A stretch of 64,000 nt of DNA from Sphaerimonospora mesophila NBRC 14179 = JCM 3151 (GTDB lineage: Bacteria; Actinomycetota; Actinomycetes; Streptosporangiales; Streptosporangiaceae): assembly GCA_001552515.1 (NCBI GenBank), contig BCRI01000001.1, forward strand, positions 1 to 64,000, given 5' to 3'. The position numbers were made by a program, and so were the translations under genes. A model generated the notes under the pieces. That model did no database searches, was not told the origin of the DNA, and saw only the letters and a list, made by a program, of their open reading frames with translations. This document shows, in pieces, positions 8,890 through 18,539 of this stretch; position 1 is the first letter of the stretch, and every line of letters begins with the position of its first letter.

Positions 8890-9669
8890 ATGAACGAACC
8901 CCCCACGGCGCGCAACCAGTCGGCATCCCTGCGGCGCGCGCTCGCCATCCTGGAGCATGTCCGCGGTCATTCCGGCCAGGACCTCTCCCTCACCAGGCTG
9001 GCCGAGGCGGTCGGCATGTCCAAGAGCACCGTGTTGCGTCTCACCGTGCCGCTCGTCGAGGCGAACCTGCTGGCCAGAGACAGGAAGAGCGGGGTCTACC
9101 GGCTGGGGCTCGGTGCCCTGCGCCTCGGCCAGTCGTACCTCACCCGGCTCGACCTCAGGACCATCGCAGCCGAGGAGGCGCACCGGCTGATGTCACAGGC
9201 CAAGGAGACCGTCCACCTGGTGCTGTACGACCCGCCGCACGTCGTCTACATCGACAAGGTGGAGAACGCCACCAACGTCAGGATGGCCTCCCGGATCGGC
9301 AGCCGTGCCTCCCTCCACTGCACCGCCGTGGGAAAGGCGATCCTGGCCTGGCAGCCCGAGGAGATCGTCGAGGAGGTCGTGGCGGCCGGCCTGCCGACCG
9401 TCACCCGGTTCACGATCACCGACGCGGACGCGCTGCGCACCGAACTGGGCCAGATCAGACACCGCGGCTACGCCGTCGACGACCGCGAGAACGAGCCCGA
9501 GGTGCGCTGCGTCGGCGCACCGATCTTCAATCATCTGGAGGCCGTGACGGCCGCCGTCTCGGTCTCCGGGCTCACCTCGCGCATCACCGCCGCGCGGGTG
9601 CGCACCCTGGGTCCGCTGGTGGCCGAGACGGCCCGGCGGATCTCCAGAAAGCTCGGCTCCGCGCGCTGA
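8890..9669 (+). CDS. IclR family transcriptional regulator
   Basis: Regulator of 259 aa with an N-terminal winged helix (SLRRALAILEHV, then LAEAVGMSKSTVLRL) and a C-terminal IclR effector domain (SRASLHCTAVGKAILAW, GYAVDDRENEPEVRCVGAPIF). The ribosome site GGGAGGAG precedes the ATG. It is divergent from the sugar ABC operon and probably controls it in response to the sugar or a metabolite. IclR control of a CUT1 sugar importer is less common than LacI or ROK control. Confidence 0.92.
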   Translation: MNEPPTARNQSASLRRALAILEHVRGHSGQDLSLTRLAEAVGMSKSTVLRLTVPLVEANLLARDRKSGVYRLGLGALRLGQSYLTRLDLRTIAAEEAHRLMSQAKETVHLVLYDPPHVVYIDKVENATNVRMASRIGSRASLHCTAVGKAILAWQPEEIVEEVVAAGLPTVTRFTITDADALRTELGQIRHRGYAVDDRENEPEVRCVGAPIFNHLEAVTAAVSVSGLTSRITAARVRTLGPLVAETARRISRKLGSAR

Positions 9670-9743
9670 TCATCACCCGCAGGCCGGTGTGCTTCCGATG
9701 TGTCCGGCCGGGCCGCCGCTGCCGGCCATGAGGGACGCCCGGG

Positions 9744-10190
9744 TCACCGGCTGCGGGCGAACCAGGCGGCGGAGGCCGACCGGTTGAGCAGGATCAGCGC
9801 CACACCGGCCATCGCGCCGAGAACGAGCGGCACGAGCTGTGACGGCTCAAAGCTGATCTTTCCTTTGACGATCAGGTTGAGCAGCGCGATGCCGAAGAGC
9901 GCGAGCGTGAAGTATGCGGGAATGCGGATCCTCTGCGTCTGCCCCCGCCACGCCTGGATCATCCCGGCCCCGGCCATGTACCCGACCAGCAGGCACAGGG
10001 CGAGGATCACGACGGCGAGAATCCAGAAGAAGATCATGCCGTCGCCCTCCATCCTGGCCGTGACGACCAGCCAGACGAAGCCACCCGCCAGCCAGGCAGC
10101 GCACACGGGTGCCATGAGGACGACCGCGAGAACCACGCTCAGCGGCCGCCGATCGATCGGGGTGACGGCGGAATTCTGCGCATGACTCAT
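9744..10190 (-). CDS. Hypothetical four-helix membrane protein
   Basis: 148-aa protein with four hydrophobic helices (about residues 18-45, 52-75, 90-108 and 118-138) and short polar loops. The start ATG has a strong GGGGGAGAG ribosome site, which argues that the gene is real. It matches no family I recognise. It stands alone between the IclR gene and the shortened methyltransferase gene. Confidence 0.7.
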   Translation of the reverse strand: MSHAQNSAVTPIDRRPLSVVLAVVLMAPVCAAWLAGGFVWLVVTARMEGDGMIFFWILAVVILALCLLVGYMAGAGMIQAWRGQTQRIRIPAYFTLALFGIALLNLIVKGKISFEPSQLVPLVLGAMAGVALILLNRSASAAWFARSR

Positions 10191-10337
10191 CGTTCTCTCC
10201 CCCGGTTCTGAAGACGCTTCAGATCGCCTAGGCGGGGGATCGTATCGGAACGTTGATCCCGATCGCAGGGGATTTACGAGCCAGGCCCGTACGGCCCGGC
10301 GGAGCCGAGCGGAGGACGGCAGGACGAGACGCTCCGG

Positions 10338-11027
10338 TCAGCCGATGGTGGCCTTCCACCGGCCGCGCCGCAGGTGGATCACCCCATCCGGGGTGATCCG
10401 GACCCGCGCGCCGTACAGGGGCAGACTGCCGTGGTGGAGCGCCAACCAGGATGGGGGGATCGGCTTCACGGACACGGTGGCGACGACCCTGTCGTACTCG
10501 CCGGGGAGAGGGCCGGTCGCGTCCACCGCGTGGATGCGCGGCTTGTACCCGATCGCGGCGAGCCGCTCGGCCGCGACGCTCGTGAGGTAGTCGTCCACGT
10601 CAACCGACGTGACCTGGCCGTCGCCGAGCCGGGCGCACAGCAGCGCGGTGCCGTACCCGGTGCCCGTGCCGACATCGAGCACCTGGTGGCCGTCGCCGAT
10701 CCGGGCGTGCCGGTACATCTGCAGGAGCAGGCCGGGCAGTGTGGAGGAGGAGGTGGGCCGTCCGGCCGGGTGGTCGCCGGGTACGGCGTGGTCGGCGTGC
10801 AGGTCCCCGATGCGGGTGACGAGCGTACGGTCGGCGCAGGCGGCGTTCAGCCACGCCTCGGCGTCCTCGGGGCCGGTACGGAGGTCCCGTAGGCCGCCCG
10901 TGTGCTGCCACCACCTGGGCACGAACCGGTGGCGCGGCGTGTCCGCGATCGGGGCGTGCCACCGTGAGCCGAGGTGGGCGACCTGGTCGGCGAGCCGTTT
11001 CGCATAGGGATGCCAGTCCATGTCCAT
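10338..11027 (-). CDS. PCMT-like SAM methyltransferase, ATP-grasp peptide-maturase type, apparently internally deleted
   Basis: About 229 aa. The N-terminal PRHRFVPRWW, the GRPTSSSTLPGLLLQMYRHA segment and the SAM motif VLDVGTGTGYGTALL resemble the protein-L-isoaspartate-type methyltransferases that accompany ATP-grasp ligases in graspetide-like peptide clusters. Those are about 380-400 aa in my recollection. Here the text passes from KPIPPSWLA directly to GSLPLYGARVRITPDGV, which I recognise as the extreme C-terminus of the long form, so a central portion seems missing while the frame is kept. The start is uncertain: ATG 11027 or 11021 fits homologues, and the frame is open to ATG 11108. No ATP-grasp ligase or precursor peptide is nearby. 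It may be a functional short enzyme or a relic. Confidence 0.65.
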   Translation of the reverse strand: MDMDWHPYAKRLADQVAHLGSRWHAPIADTPRHRFVPRWWQHTGGLRDLRTGPEDAEAWLNAACADRTLVTRIGDLHADHAVPGDHPAGRPTSSSTLPGLLLQMYRHARIGDGHQVLDVGTGTGYGTALLCARLGDGQVTSVDVDDYLTSVAAERLAAIGYKPRIHAVDATGPLPGEYDRVVATVSVKPIPPSWLALHHGSLPLYGARVRITPDGVIHLRRGRWKATIG

Positions 11028-11210
11028 CAGTTTGACGCCGCACCGCAGTCGCCGGTGTCGCCCTACGTAGGAGAGCAGTCCCGCTCCAAAGTGAGCGGTA
11101 TGCAGCACTGACGTAGGGCGTCCTGCGTCTCGGGCAGCTTCTGTGGTATCGCGGCGCCGAAGCCTCGAACGTCGCTATGCTCATGGCTTCCCGAGACCAG
11201 GGAGGCCGAT

Positions 11211-11756
11211 GTGACCCAGGAGATCGAGGTCAAGTACCGTGTCGGCGATCTGGGCGCGCTGGAGAATGCGCTGGCCGAACGGGGGGCGATCCTCTCAGCC
11301 CCGGCACGGCAGGATGACCAGGCGTACGCCGAAGACGGGTGGACCTACGCACAGCCCAAGATCGGCAGGACGTTTGCCCGGCTGCGCACCCAGGACGGTC
11401 GGCACCTGTTCACGGTCAAACGGCCGCTGAATAACGCGATGGCATGCCTGGAGCATGAGACCGAGGTAGCCGACAGGGAGCAGATGCACCAGGCCGTTCT
11501 CTCGATGGGCTTCTACCCGACGGTCCGCATCGTCAAGACCCGCCGCACCGGCCGACTTGACGACGTGACGATCTGCGTGGACGAAGTCGAACACGTCGGC
11601 GTGTTCGTCGAGTTCGAGCGGACTGCCCCCTCGCAGGAGGACGGCAGTGCCGTACAGGCGGAGCTGGACGCGCTCGCTCGCTCCCTCGGCGTCGCACTGG
11701 CGCGGACCAGCGAGACCTACGACTCGCTGGTCCGTGCGGCGCCGGCCCCGGCGTAG
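11211..11756 (+). CDS. CYTH-domain protein (class IV adenylate cyclase / triphosphatase-like)
   Basis: 181-aa soluble protein. It opens with the CYTH signature ExExK (QEIEVKYRV) and carries the alternating charged strands of the triphosphate tunnel fold (FARLRTQDGRHLFTVKRP, EHETEV, CVDEVEHVGVFVEFER). Members hydrolyse organic triphosphates or inorganic tripolyphosphate, or cyclise ATP as CyaB-type cyclases. The reaction here cannot be chosen from sequence. The GTG start follows GGAGG at 11201. It is divergent from the methyltransferase gene, with about 180 bp between them. Confidence 0.88.
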   Translation: MTQEIEVKYRVGDLGALENALAERGAILSAPARQDDQAYAEDGWTYAQPKIGRTFARLRTQDGRHLFTVKRPLNNAMACLEHETEVADREQMHQAVLSMGFYPTVRIVKTRRTGRLDDVTICVDEVEHVGVFVEFERTAPSQEDGSAVQAELDALARSLGVALARTSETYDSLVRAAPAPA

Positions 11757-11904
11757 AAGAGGGCGATCGAGTCGGCATCCGGTTCAGCCGGGTCGTGGCA
11801 GGGTAACCGCGTCCCGTCCTGCTAGCTGAGACGTTGAGTTCTGCGGACTCTGTGCGGACTGGGGAGACGTGAGGTGGTGCCTGACGTGGGTCAACGCCGC
11901 TCCC

Positions 11905-12993
11905 TCACACGTTGAAGCGGAATTCGACGACGTCGCCGTCGCGCATCACGTAGTCCTTGCCCTCGATCCTCGCCTTGCCGGCGGCCCGTGCCGCCGCCAT
12001 GGAGCCGGCCTCCACGAGCTCCTCGAACGAGATGACCTCGGCCTTGATGAACCCGCGCTGGAAGTCGGTGTGGATGACGCCCGCCGCCTCCGGAGCCGTG
12101 GCCCCCTTGCGGATCGTCCAGGCGCGAGCCTCCTTGGGCCCCGCCGTCAGGTATGTCTGCAGGCCGAGCGTCTCGAACCCGACCCTGGCGAGCTGGGCCA
12201 GGCCCGACTCCTCCTGTCCGACCGACTGAAGCAGCTCCAGCGCCTCGTCGTCGGGCAGCTCGACCAGCTCAGACTCGATTTTGGCGTCGAGGAACACCGC
12301 CTCGGCCGGGGCGACGACCTGCGACAGCTTGGCCCGCAGCTCGGCGTCGGTCAGCTCGTCGGCGTCGAGGTTGAAGACGTACAGAAACGGCTTCGCCGTG
12401 AGGAGATGCAGTTCGCGCAGGTCAGCGAGATCGATCCCGGCGTCCTTGGCCCCCGCGTACAACGTCGTACCGGTGTCGAGCAGCTTCGCCGCCGCCTCGA
12501 CGACCTCCATGAAGGCCTTCCGGTCCTTGTTGCTCTTGGCCTCCTTCTGCAGCCGCGGCAGCGCCTTCTCGATCGTCTGCAGATCGGCGAGGATCAGCTC
12601 TGTGTTGATCGTCTCGATGTCGCGCTCGGGCGCCACCCCGCCGTCGACGTGTGTGACGTCGGGATCGGAGAAGACCCGGATGACCTGGCAGATGGCGTCG
12701 GTCTCCCGGATGTTGGCGAGGAACTTGTTGCCTCGCCCCTGCCCTTCCGATGCGCCCTTGACCAGCCCGGCGATGTCCACGAACTCCACCTTGGCCGGGA
12801 GGATCCGCGCGGAACCGAAGATCTCCGCGAGCTTCTCCAGCCGCGCGTCGGGAACGCCGACGATCCCCACGTTGGGTTCGATGGTGGCGAACGGATAGTT
12901 CGCCGCCAGGGCGTTGCCGCTCTTGGTCAGGGCGTTGAAAAGCGTGGACTTGCCGACGTTGGGCAGGCCGACGATGCCGATGCTCAGGCTCAC
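11905..12993 (-). CDS. ychF: Ribosome-binding ATPase YchF
   Basis: 362-aa P-loop protein of the Obg/YchF family. The G1 motif is GLPNVGKSTLFNALT at the N-terminus. The central helical domain and C-terminal TGS domain (ending DYVMRDGDVVEFRFNV) are complete, and family length is normal. YchF prefers ATP over GTP and binds ribosomes in translation and stress control. The GTG start lies after about 130 bp of non-coding DNA shared with the divergent rmuC. It belongs to the conserved ispH-ychF neighbourhood of actinobacteria. Confidence 0.97.
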   Translation of the reverse strand: MSLSIGIVGLPNVGKSTLFNALTKSGNALAANYPFATIEPNVGIVGVPDARLEKLAEIFGSARILPAKVEFVDIAGLVKGASEGQGRGNKFLANIRETDAICQVIRVFSDPDVTHVDGGVAPERDIETINTELILADLQTIEKALPRLQKEAKSNKDRKAFMEVVEAAAKLLDTGTTLYAGAKDAGIDLADLRELHLLTAKPFLYVFNLDADELTDAELRAKLSQVVAPAEAVFLDAKIESELVELPDDEALELLQSVGQEESGLAQLARVGFETLGLQTYLTAGPKEARAWTIRKGATAPEAAGVIHTDFQRGFIKAEVISFEELVEAGSMAAARAAGKARIEGKDYVMRDGDVVEFRFNV

Positions 12994-13124
12994 GTAGGCC
13001 GAGTTTACGGGCCGGGGCGGGTGAGCCGGACATCAGCCGAGCGGAACCGCGTCTCCCTGTTAGGTCAAGGGCACGTGGCGCGCCTCCCCCGCCACCGCTG
13101 CCTTGCCTGAAATCATGCCAAACC

Positions 13125-14438
13125 GTGGATGTCGTGGCTCTCTTACTGGGACTCGCCGTCGGCGTGGTCGCGGGACTCGTGATCGGCGTGCTCCTCGCGC
13201 GAGCCAGGGGCGCCCGGCAGGCGGCCGAGTCCGCGATTGGGATCGCGGAGGCGCAGGCGCGGGCGCGGGCCGCCGAGGACAAGGTCGCCTATGTGGAGAA
13301 CCAGCTGTCCGAGCGGTTCCAGGCCATCTCCGCCCGCGTGCTCGACGTCAACAACCTGCGCTTCCTCGAACTCGCGGAGAACCGGCTGAACACCACGAGG
13401 GCCGAGGCCGCCGGCGATCTCGACCAGCGCAGGCAGGCCGTGGAGAACCTGGTCACGCCGCTCAGGGAGACGCTCGCCAAGGTCGAGCAGCAGCTCCGGG
13501 AGAGCGAGTCCGGCGCCCGGGCCGCCCGCGCCGAGCTGAACCAGCAGATGGAGTTCGTCCGGCGCAGCTCCGATGAGCTCAGGACGCAGACGGCCGCGCT
13601 CGTACGCGCCCTGCAGCGGCCGGAGGCACGCGGCCGCTGGGGCGAGCTCCAGCTTCACCGGGTCGCGGAGATCGCGGGCATGGCCCGGTTCTGCGACTTC
13701 GACGAACAGGTGACCGCGGCGACCGGCGAGGGGACGATCCGCCCCGACATGGTCGTACGGCTCAGCGGCGGCAAGAACATCGTCGTCGACTCCAAGGTGT
13801 CGCTGGCCGCCTATCTGGAGGCCGCCGAGGCCGACGATCCCGGTTTCGCCGCCAAGCGTCTGGACGCGCACGCCCGTCATCTGCGTGAACACGTCGATCG
13901 GCTGGCCGCCAAGTCCTACTGGCAGGCGTTCAGCCCGACGCCCGAGTTCGTCGTGCTGTTCATCCCCGGCGAGGCGTTCCTCGCACCGGCGCTGGAGCGC
14001 GACCCCGGGCTCCTGGAGCACGCCATGAAGCGGCGTGTCCACATCGCCACCCCGACCACCCTGATCACGATGCTGCGCACCGCCCAGTACGCCTGGCGGC
14101 AGGCCGCGATCAACGAGAACGCCAAGGCCGTCTTCGAGCTCGGCAAAGAACTGTACGAGCGGCTGGGCGGACTGGGCCGGCATGTGGAGGAGCTCGGCAA
14201 GGCGCTGTCGAAGGCCGTCGCGACCTACAACCGGACCGTTGGGTCGCTCGAAAGCCGGGTGCTGGTCAGCGCACGCAAGCTGAGCGACCTCGATCTCGTG
14301 GACCTCCCCCTTGAAGCGCCGAGCCCCGTCGAAGACGTCCCCCGACTGGTGTCGATGCCCGAGCTTGAAGGTGAAGAGGAGGTAAGTCCGCCTCCTTTCC
14401 CTCGGCACAACGGTAAATTGACGCGAGACTTGTCGTAA
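13125..14438 (+). CDS. rmuC: DNA recombination protein RmuC
   Basis: 437 aa. An N-terminal membrane helix (VALLLGLAVGVVAGLVIGVLL) is followed by a long coiled coil (about residues 30-150) and the RmuC nuclease-like domain (RGRWGELQLHRVAEIAGMARFCDFDEQ). RmuC limits inversions at short repeats, and its domain is related to PD-(D/E)XK nucleases. The GTG start has no clear ribosome site, so translation may be leaderless. It is followed after 9 bp by the DUF6542 gene, probably in one transcript. Confidence 0.94.
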   Translation: MDVVALLLGLAVGVVAGLVIGVLLARARGARQAAESAIGIAEAQARARAAEDKVAYVENQLSERFQAISARVLDVNNLRFLELAENRLNTTRAEAAGDLDQRRQAVENLVTPLRETLAKVEQQLRESESGARAARAELNQQMEFVRRSSDELRTQTAALVRALQRPEARGRWGELQLHRVAEIAGMARFCDFDEQVTAATGEGTIRPDMVVRLSGGKNIVVDSKVSLAAYLEAAEADDPGFAAKRLDAHARHLREHVDRLAAKSYWQAFSPTPEFVVLFIPGEAFLAPALERDPGLLEHAMKRRVHIATPTTLITMLRTAQYAWRQAAINENAKAVFELGKELYERLGGLGRHVEELGKALSKAVATYNRTVGSLESRVLVSARKLSDLDLVDLPLEAPSPVEDVPRLVSMPELEGEEEVSPPPFPRHNGKLTRDLS

Positions 14439-14447
14439 GGGGGCTCC

Positions 14448-15011
14448 ATGGCAGGCGCCGATCGAGCAGGGCTCAGGTTGACCGCCCGGGGAGCGATCGT
14501 CCTGCTCTTTGCGATCACACTGGTGGGTCAGGTCGTCCTGCCGAGCGGCCTCGGCTTCATCGCCGGATGTCTCGCTGCGGCTCTGCTGGTGCGGCCGCGC
14601 GACCTGCTGCCGCTCGTGGTCACCCCGCCGCTGGTCTTCTTCGTCGCGGCGCTGCTCGTCGAGGGCGTCGGCTCGCTCTTCTCGGGCTCGATCCCGCAGA
14701 CGCTGAGCGTGGGGCTGTTCACCACGCTCTCGTCCGGCGCACCGTGGCTGTTCGCCGGGACCGCGTTGACCCTGGTGATCGCGTGGCGTCGTGGGCTGCC
14801 GGCCAACGTGCGCGAACTGCGCGGCGGCCTCGAACCCGCCGCCCGGCCGGACACCCGGCCGGATACGACGGACACCCCTGGCACCGCCCGTACCAGGGGT
14901 GGAGGCCGGGCGGACTCCCGACCGCGGCGCGGCCGCGCCGCGGTCTTCGACCCGGAGCCGGAGGGCTACTTCGAACCCCGTCTGTACGGCAAAGCCGCCG
15001 ACGAGCGGTGA
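14448..15011 (+). CDS. DUF6542 membrane protein
   Basis: 187 aa. Four closely spaced hydrophobic helices fill residues 10-105 (ARGAIVLLFAITLVGQVVLP through WLFAGTALTLVIAW). A disordered Arg/Thr/Asp-rich tail follows. The DUF6542 family sits next to ispH and ychF in many actinobacteria (Rv1111c region in M. tuberculosis, from memory). The ATG has a GGGGG ribosome site, 9 bp after rmuC. Function unknown. Confidence 0.85.
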   Translation: MAGADRAGLRLTARGAIVLLFAITLVGQVVLPSGLGFIAGCLAAALLVRPRDLLPLVVTPPLVFFVAALLVEGVGSLFSGSIPQTLSVGLFTTLSSGAPWLFAGTALTLVIAWRRGLPANVRELRGGLEPAARPDTRPDTTDTPGTARTRGGGRADSRPRRGRAAVFDPEPEGYFEPRLYGKAADER

Positions 15012-15039
15012 CGGGGAGGCGCGGCGGCCATCCGTGTGA

Positions 15040-16005
15040 CTATCCGGCGCGCAGATCCCGGCGCAGCTCGTGCGGAAGGGCGAAGCGCATGCTCTCCTTC
15101 ACGGTCTCCACCTCGTGGACGTCGGCGAAGCCGAGCCCGGCCAGCTTCGCCAGCACCCCTTCGACCAGTTCCTCGGGGACCGATGCGCCGCTCGTGACGC
15201 CGACCGTGGTCACGCCCTCCAGCCACTCTTCGCGTACGAAGGAGGCGTCGTCGACCAGGTAGGCGGCCTCGGCTCCGTAGTCCTTCGCCACCTCGACCAG
15301 GCGCTTGGAGTTCGACGAGTTCGCCGAGCCGACCACGACGACCAGTTCGGACTCCGCCGCGATCTGCTTCACAGCGGCCTGGCGGTTGGACGTGGCGTAG
15401 CAGATGTCGTCGCTCGGGGGATCGATCAGGTTGGGGAAGCGCTCGCGCAGGCGGGCGACGGTCTCGGTGGTCTCGTCGACCGACAGCGTCGTCTGCGAGA
15501 GCCAGACGACCTTCTCCGGGTCGCGTACGGTGACACCGCTCACCCCGTCGAAGCCGTCGACGAGCTGGATGTGGTCCGGCGCCTCGCCCGCCGTGCCCTC
15601 GACCTCCTCGTGCCCGTCGTGGCCGATGAGCAGGATGTCGTAGTCCTTGGCCGCGAACCGCTTGGCCTCGTTGTGCACCTTGGTGACCAGCGGGCACGTC
15701 GCGTCGATCGTCTTGAGCCGCCTGGCCGCCGCCTCCTCGTGCACGCTCGGCGCCACGCCGTGGGCGGAGAAGACCACGATCGCGCCCTCGGGGACGGCCT
15801 CTGTCTCCTCTACGAAGATCGCGCCCTTCGCCTCCAGCGTCTTCACGACGTGGGTGTTGTGCACGATCTGCTTGCGTACGTAAATCGGCGCGCCGTACCG
15901 CTCCAGCGCCTTCTCGACGGTTTCCACCGCACGGTCCACACCGGCGCAGTAGCCACGCGGTTTGGCGACGAGTACCCGGCGGGTCGTGGGGGTCTGTGCG
16001 TCCAT
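15040..16005 (-). CDS. ispH: 4-hydroxy-3-methylbut-2-enyl diphosphate reductase (IspH/LytB)
   Basis: Last enzyme of the MEP isoprenoid pathway, a cytoplasmic [4Fe-4S] protein of 321 aa that makes IPP and DMAPP. The three cluster cysteines are in [23 protein letters not shown] and [10 protein letters not shown]. The [14 protein letters not shown] segment typical of IspH is present. A TAGCAT hexamer six bases before the ATG could be a -10 box, giving a leaderless mRNA. It feeds the prenyl diphosphate synthase encoded at 44.6 kb. Confidence 0.97.
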   Translation of the reverse strand: MDAQTPTTRRVLVAKPRGYCAGVDRAVETVEKALERYGAPIYVRKQIVHNTHVVKTLEAKGAIFVEETEAVPEGAIVVFSAHGVAPSVHEEAAARRLKTIDATCPLVTKVHNEAKRFAAKDYDILLIGHDGHEEVEGTAGEAPDHIQLVDGFDGVSGVTVRDPEKVVWLSQTTLSVDETTETVARLRERFPNLIDPPSDDICYATSNRQAAVKQIAAESELVVVVGSANSSNSKRLVEVAKDYGAEAAYLVDDASFVREEWLEGVTTVGVTSGASVPEELVEGVLAKLAGLGFADVHEVETVKESMRFALPHELRRDLRAG

Positions 16006-16220
16006 GTTCCTATGCTAGGTGGAACGCCAGCCGCCTCTTGACCCCAGGGAGCATCCGACACGCTCCCCGGCCAGGTCGCGTTTCGGAAATCACCCCCAGC
16101 TGCGCGTGGCCCTGACGGCGCCTCGCTCGCTCGCCACGGGCAACCGGGGGCAGCGTTTTTGAAACACTCCCCGGTCTTGGGACACTGGATAATCGAGAGC
16201 AGATCTCCCCAGGAGCCGCT

Positions 16221-17201
16221 ATGTCCGTCCTTAAAGCCATTACGAATAAGGCCAAGGACCTACCTGTACTCGTCTTCCAGACGGCCCTTCAGGGGGCGGG
16301 AAGGGCGCTGCAGTTCGGCGACCGTGTCCGACTCACCGTCAAGCGCCTGACCGGTGGCGAGGGCCCCAACGGCGAGCAGTCCGCCGAAGCCCCGGCCACG
16401 ACAGCACAGTCCACCACCACGGCACAGCCCGCGGCCGAGACGGCCGAGGCGCAGTCGAAGCGCCCTGAGCCGGTCATCTACGCGCCCCGCCCCTCGAAGA
16501 CGGAGGCCGAGGCCGAGCCGACGACCGAAGCCGAGAAGACCAAGGAGCCCGAGAAGACCGAGGAGCCCGAGAAGACCGAGGTCAAGGAGCCTGAGAAGGC
16601 CGAGAAGACCGAGGCCGAGGACGTCAAGGAGGCCGAGAAGCCGGCGCAGCCTGCCGCACCGGCCGATGCCGAGGCCGGAGCGGCCGTCGAAACGCCGGCC
16701 CCGGCGGCGGAGGCCGAAGCCGCGGCACCCGAAGCCGCGGCACCCGAGGCCGAGACCGAGGCGCCGAAGCCGGTGGCCGTGGAAACCGCTACCGAGACCA
16801 CCTCAGCGGAACCCGCCGCCGCCGAAACCGCGGCTCCGGCGAAGCCGGCCCGCGCCCCGCGCAAGAAGAAGGCCGCCGAGCCGGCTGAGCAGGCCGAGCC
16901 GGCTGCCGCCGCCGAGCCGGCCGAGGCCACCAAGGCCGCCAAGGCCACGAAGCCGGCGCCCAAGCCTGCCACCAAGAAGACGGCCAAGCCCGCCAAGCCG
17001 GCGGAAACGGTGGCCGCCGCGTCCGGCGAGCCGATGCCGAACTACAGCGAGCTGACGATCCCCTCGCTGCGTGCGCGGCTCCGCGGCAAGTCGCTGGAGC
17101 AGGTGCAGGCGCTGCTCGACTACGAGCAGGCGAACCTGAACCGGCCGGAGGTGGTCCGGCTGTTCCAGAACCGCGTTTCGAAGATCCAGTCCGAGGCATG
17201 A
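16221..17201 (+). CDS. Lipid droplet-associated-type protein with low-complexity centre
   Basis: 326 aa in three parts. An N-terminal amphipathic region (residues 1-50, LPVLVFQTALQGAGRALQFG) could bind lipid surfaces. A long Ala/Glu/Lys/Pro central region contains KTEEPEKTE-like repeats. A conserved C-terminal domain (YSELTIPSLRARLRGKSLEQVQALLDYE) ends the protein. This layout matches actinobacterial proteins annotated as lipid droplet-associated, encoded beside xseA and ispH. The ATG has an AGGAG ribosome site. The central region is probably disordered. Confidence 0.75.
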   Translation: MSVLKAITNKAKDLPVLVFQTALQGAGRALQFGDRVRLTVKRLTGGEGPNGEQSAEAPATTAQSTTTAQPAAETAEAQSKRPEPVIYAPRPSKTEAEAEPTTEAEKTKEPEKTEEPEKTEVKEPEKAEKTEAEDVKEAEKPAQPAAPADAEAGAAVETPAPAAEAEAAAPEAAAPEAETEAPKPVAVETATETTSAEPAAAETAAPAKPARAPRKKKAAEPAEQAEPAAAAEPAEATKAAKATKPAPKPATKKTAKPAKPAETVAAASGEPMPNYSELTIPSLRARLRGKSLEQVQALLDYEQANLNRPEVVRLFQNRVSKIQSEA

Positions 17202-17318
17202 CCCGCGGGTCCTCGCGCCTGACCACCGGAATGTCGGTGTGAGTGGTTAGTGTGCGGGTGCGGTCCGGCGGAAGCGCGACGCGCACCGCCGGGCCGCACC
17301 ACCACGCGAGGAGGCAAC

Positions 17319-18524
17319 GTGAGCGCCAAGACGTCACCGGAGTCACCGCTGCCGATCCGGTCGGTCCTGCAGATGGTCGCGCAGTGGATCGGCAAGCTCG
17401 GCACCGTGTGGGTGGAGGGGCAGATCACCGAGCTGACCGCGCGTGGCGGCACGGTGTTCCTGACCCTTCGCGACCCGGTGGCCAACGTCTCGGCCAGGAT
17501 CACGTGCACGCGTGCCGTCTACGAGTCGAGCGTCCCGCGCCCGGTCGACGGTGCCCGGGTCGTCATGCACGTCAAGCCGGATTTCTGGGTCAACAAGGGG
17601 TCTTTCGCCTTCACCGCCCTGGAGATCCGGCCGGTCGGCATCGGAGAACTGCTGGCCCGGCTCGAACGGCTGCGTCAGGTGCTGGCCGCCGAGGGCCTGT
17701 TCAACGTCGACCGCAAGCGGCGGCTGCCGTTCCTGCCGGGCACGGTGGGATTGATCTGCGGACGCGACTCGGCGGCCGAGCGCGACGTCCTGGAGAACTC
17801 CCGGCGGCGCTGGCCCGCCGTCCGCTTCAAGGTGGAGACCGTGGCGGTGCAGGGGCCGTACGCCGTGGGAGAGGTGACCGAGGCGCTGCGCAGGCTCGAC
17901 GGTGACCACGAGGTCGACGTCATCGTGATCGCGCGAGGCGGCGGCTCTCTGGAGGATCTCCTGCCGTTCTCCGACGAGTCACTGGTGCGGGCCGTCGCGG
18001 CCTGCCGCACGCCCGTGGTCAGCGCGATCGGCCACGAGCAGGACACCCCGCTGCTCGACCTCGTGGCCGATGTGCGGGCCTCGACGCCCACCGACGCGGC
18101 CAAGAAGGTCGTCCCGGACGTGGGCGAGCAGTTGACGCTGGTCCGCCAGCTGAGGGACCGGGGCCGCCGGGTCGTCCGCGGCTGGATCGAGCGGGAGCTC
18201 TCCTGGCTCGACTCGGTCCGCTCGCGGCCCTCGCTCGCCGATCCGGTGCGCGAACTCGACCGCCGGGCCGAGCAGGTCGACGCGCTGCGCGACCGGTCCA
18301 GGCGCTGTCTGACGTCCTCGCTGGACCGCTCGGCCGACTCCCTGGAGCATCTCCGCGCCCGCCTGGTCGCGCTGTCGCCCGCCGCCACGCTGGAGCGCGG
18401 CTACGCCATCGCACAACGGCCCTCGGGCGAGGTCGTACGGCTGGCCGCCGACGTGAAGCCCGGTGACGAGCTCACGATCCGCTTCTCCGACGACCGCATC
18501 AGCGTCACCACCTCCCCGTCATGA
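17319..18524 (+). CDS. xseA: Exodeoxyribonuclease VII large subunit
   Basis: Catalytic subunit of ExoVII, which degrades single-stranded DNA from both ends; about 401 aa. The N-terminal OB fold ([23 protein letters not shown]) precedes the conserved [14 protein letters not shown] and [23 protein letters not shown] motifs, a coiled coil and the C-terminal LERGYAIAQ segment. The GTG at 17319 is preceded by GAGG; the longer in-frame extension to 17250 lacks support. Its partner xseB, normally the next gene, lies about 7.4 kb away at 25,885 in the same orientation. Confidence 0.96.
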   Translation: MSAKTSPESPLPIRSVLQMVAQWIGKLGTVWVEGQITELTARGGTVFLTLRDPVANVSARITCTRAVYESSVPRPVDGARVVMHVKPDFWVNKGSFAFTALEIRPVGIGELLARLERLRQVLAAEGLFNVDRKRRLPFLPGTVGLICGRDSAAERDVLENSRRRWPAVRFKVETVAVQGPYAVGEVTEALRRLDGDHEVDVIVIARGGGSLEDLLPFSDESLVRAVAACRTPVVSAIGHEQDTPLLDLVADVRASTPTDAAKKVVPDVGEQLTLVRQLRDRGRRVVRGWIERELSWLDSVRSRPSLADPVRELDRRAEQVDALRDRSRRCLTSSLDRSADSLEHLRARLVALSPAATLERGYAIAQRPSGEVVRLAADVKPGDELTIRFSDDRISVTTSPS

Positions 18525-18539
18525 CCCCCCACCCCCAGG

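Noticed and set aside
16006-16220. tRNA or small RNA gene between ispH and the lipid-droplet-type gene
   Set aside because: No cloverleaf or conserved T-loop; only a short GGGAGC/GCTCCC hairpin at 16047-16067.
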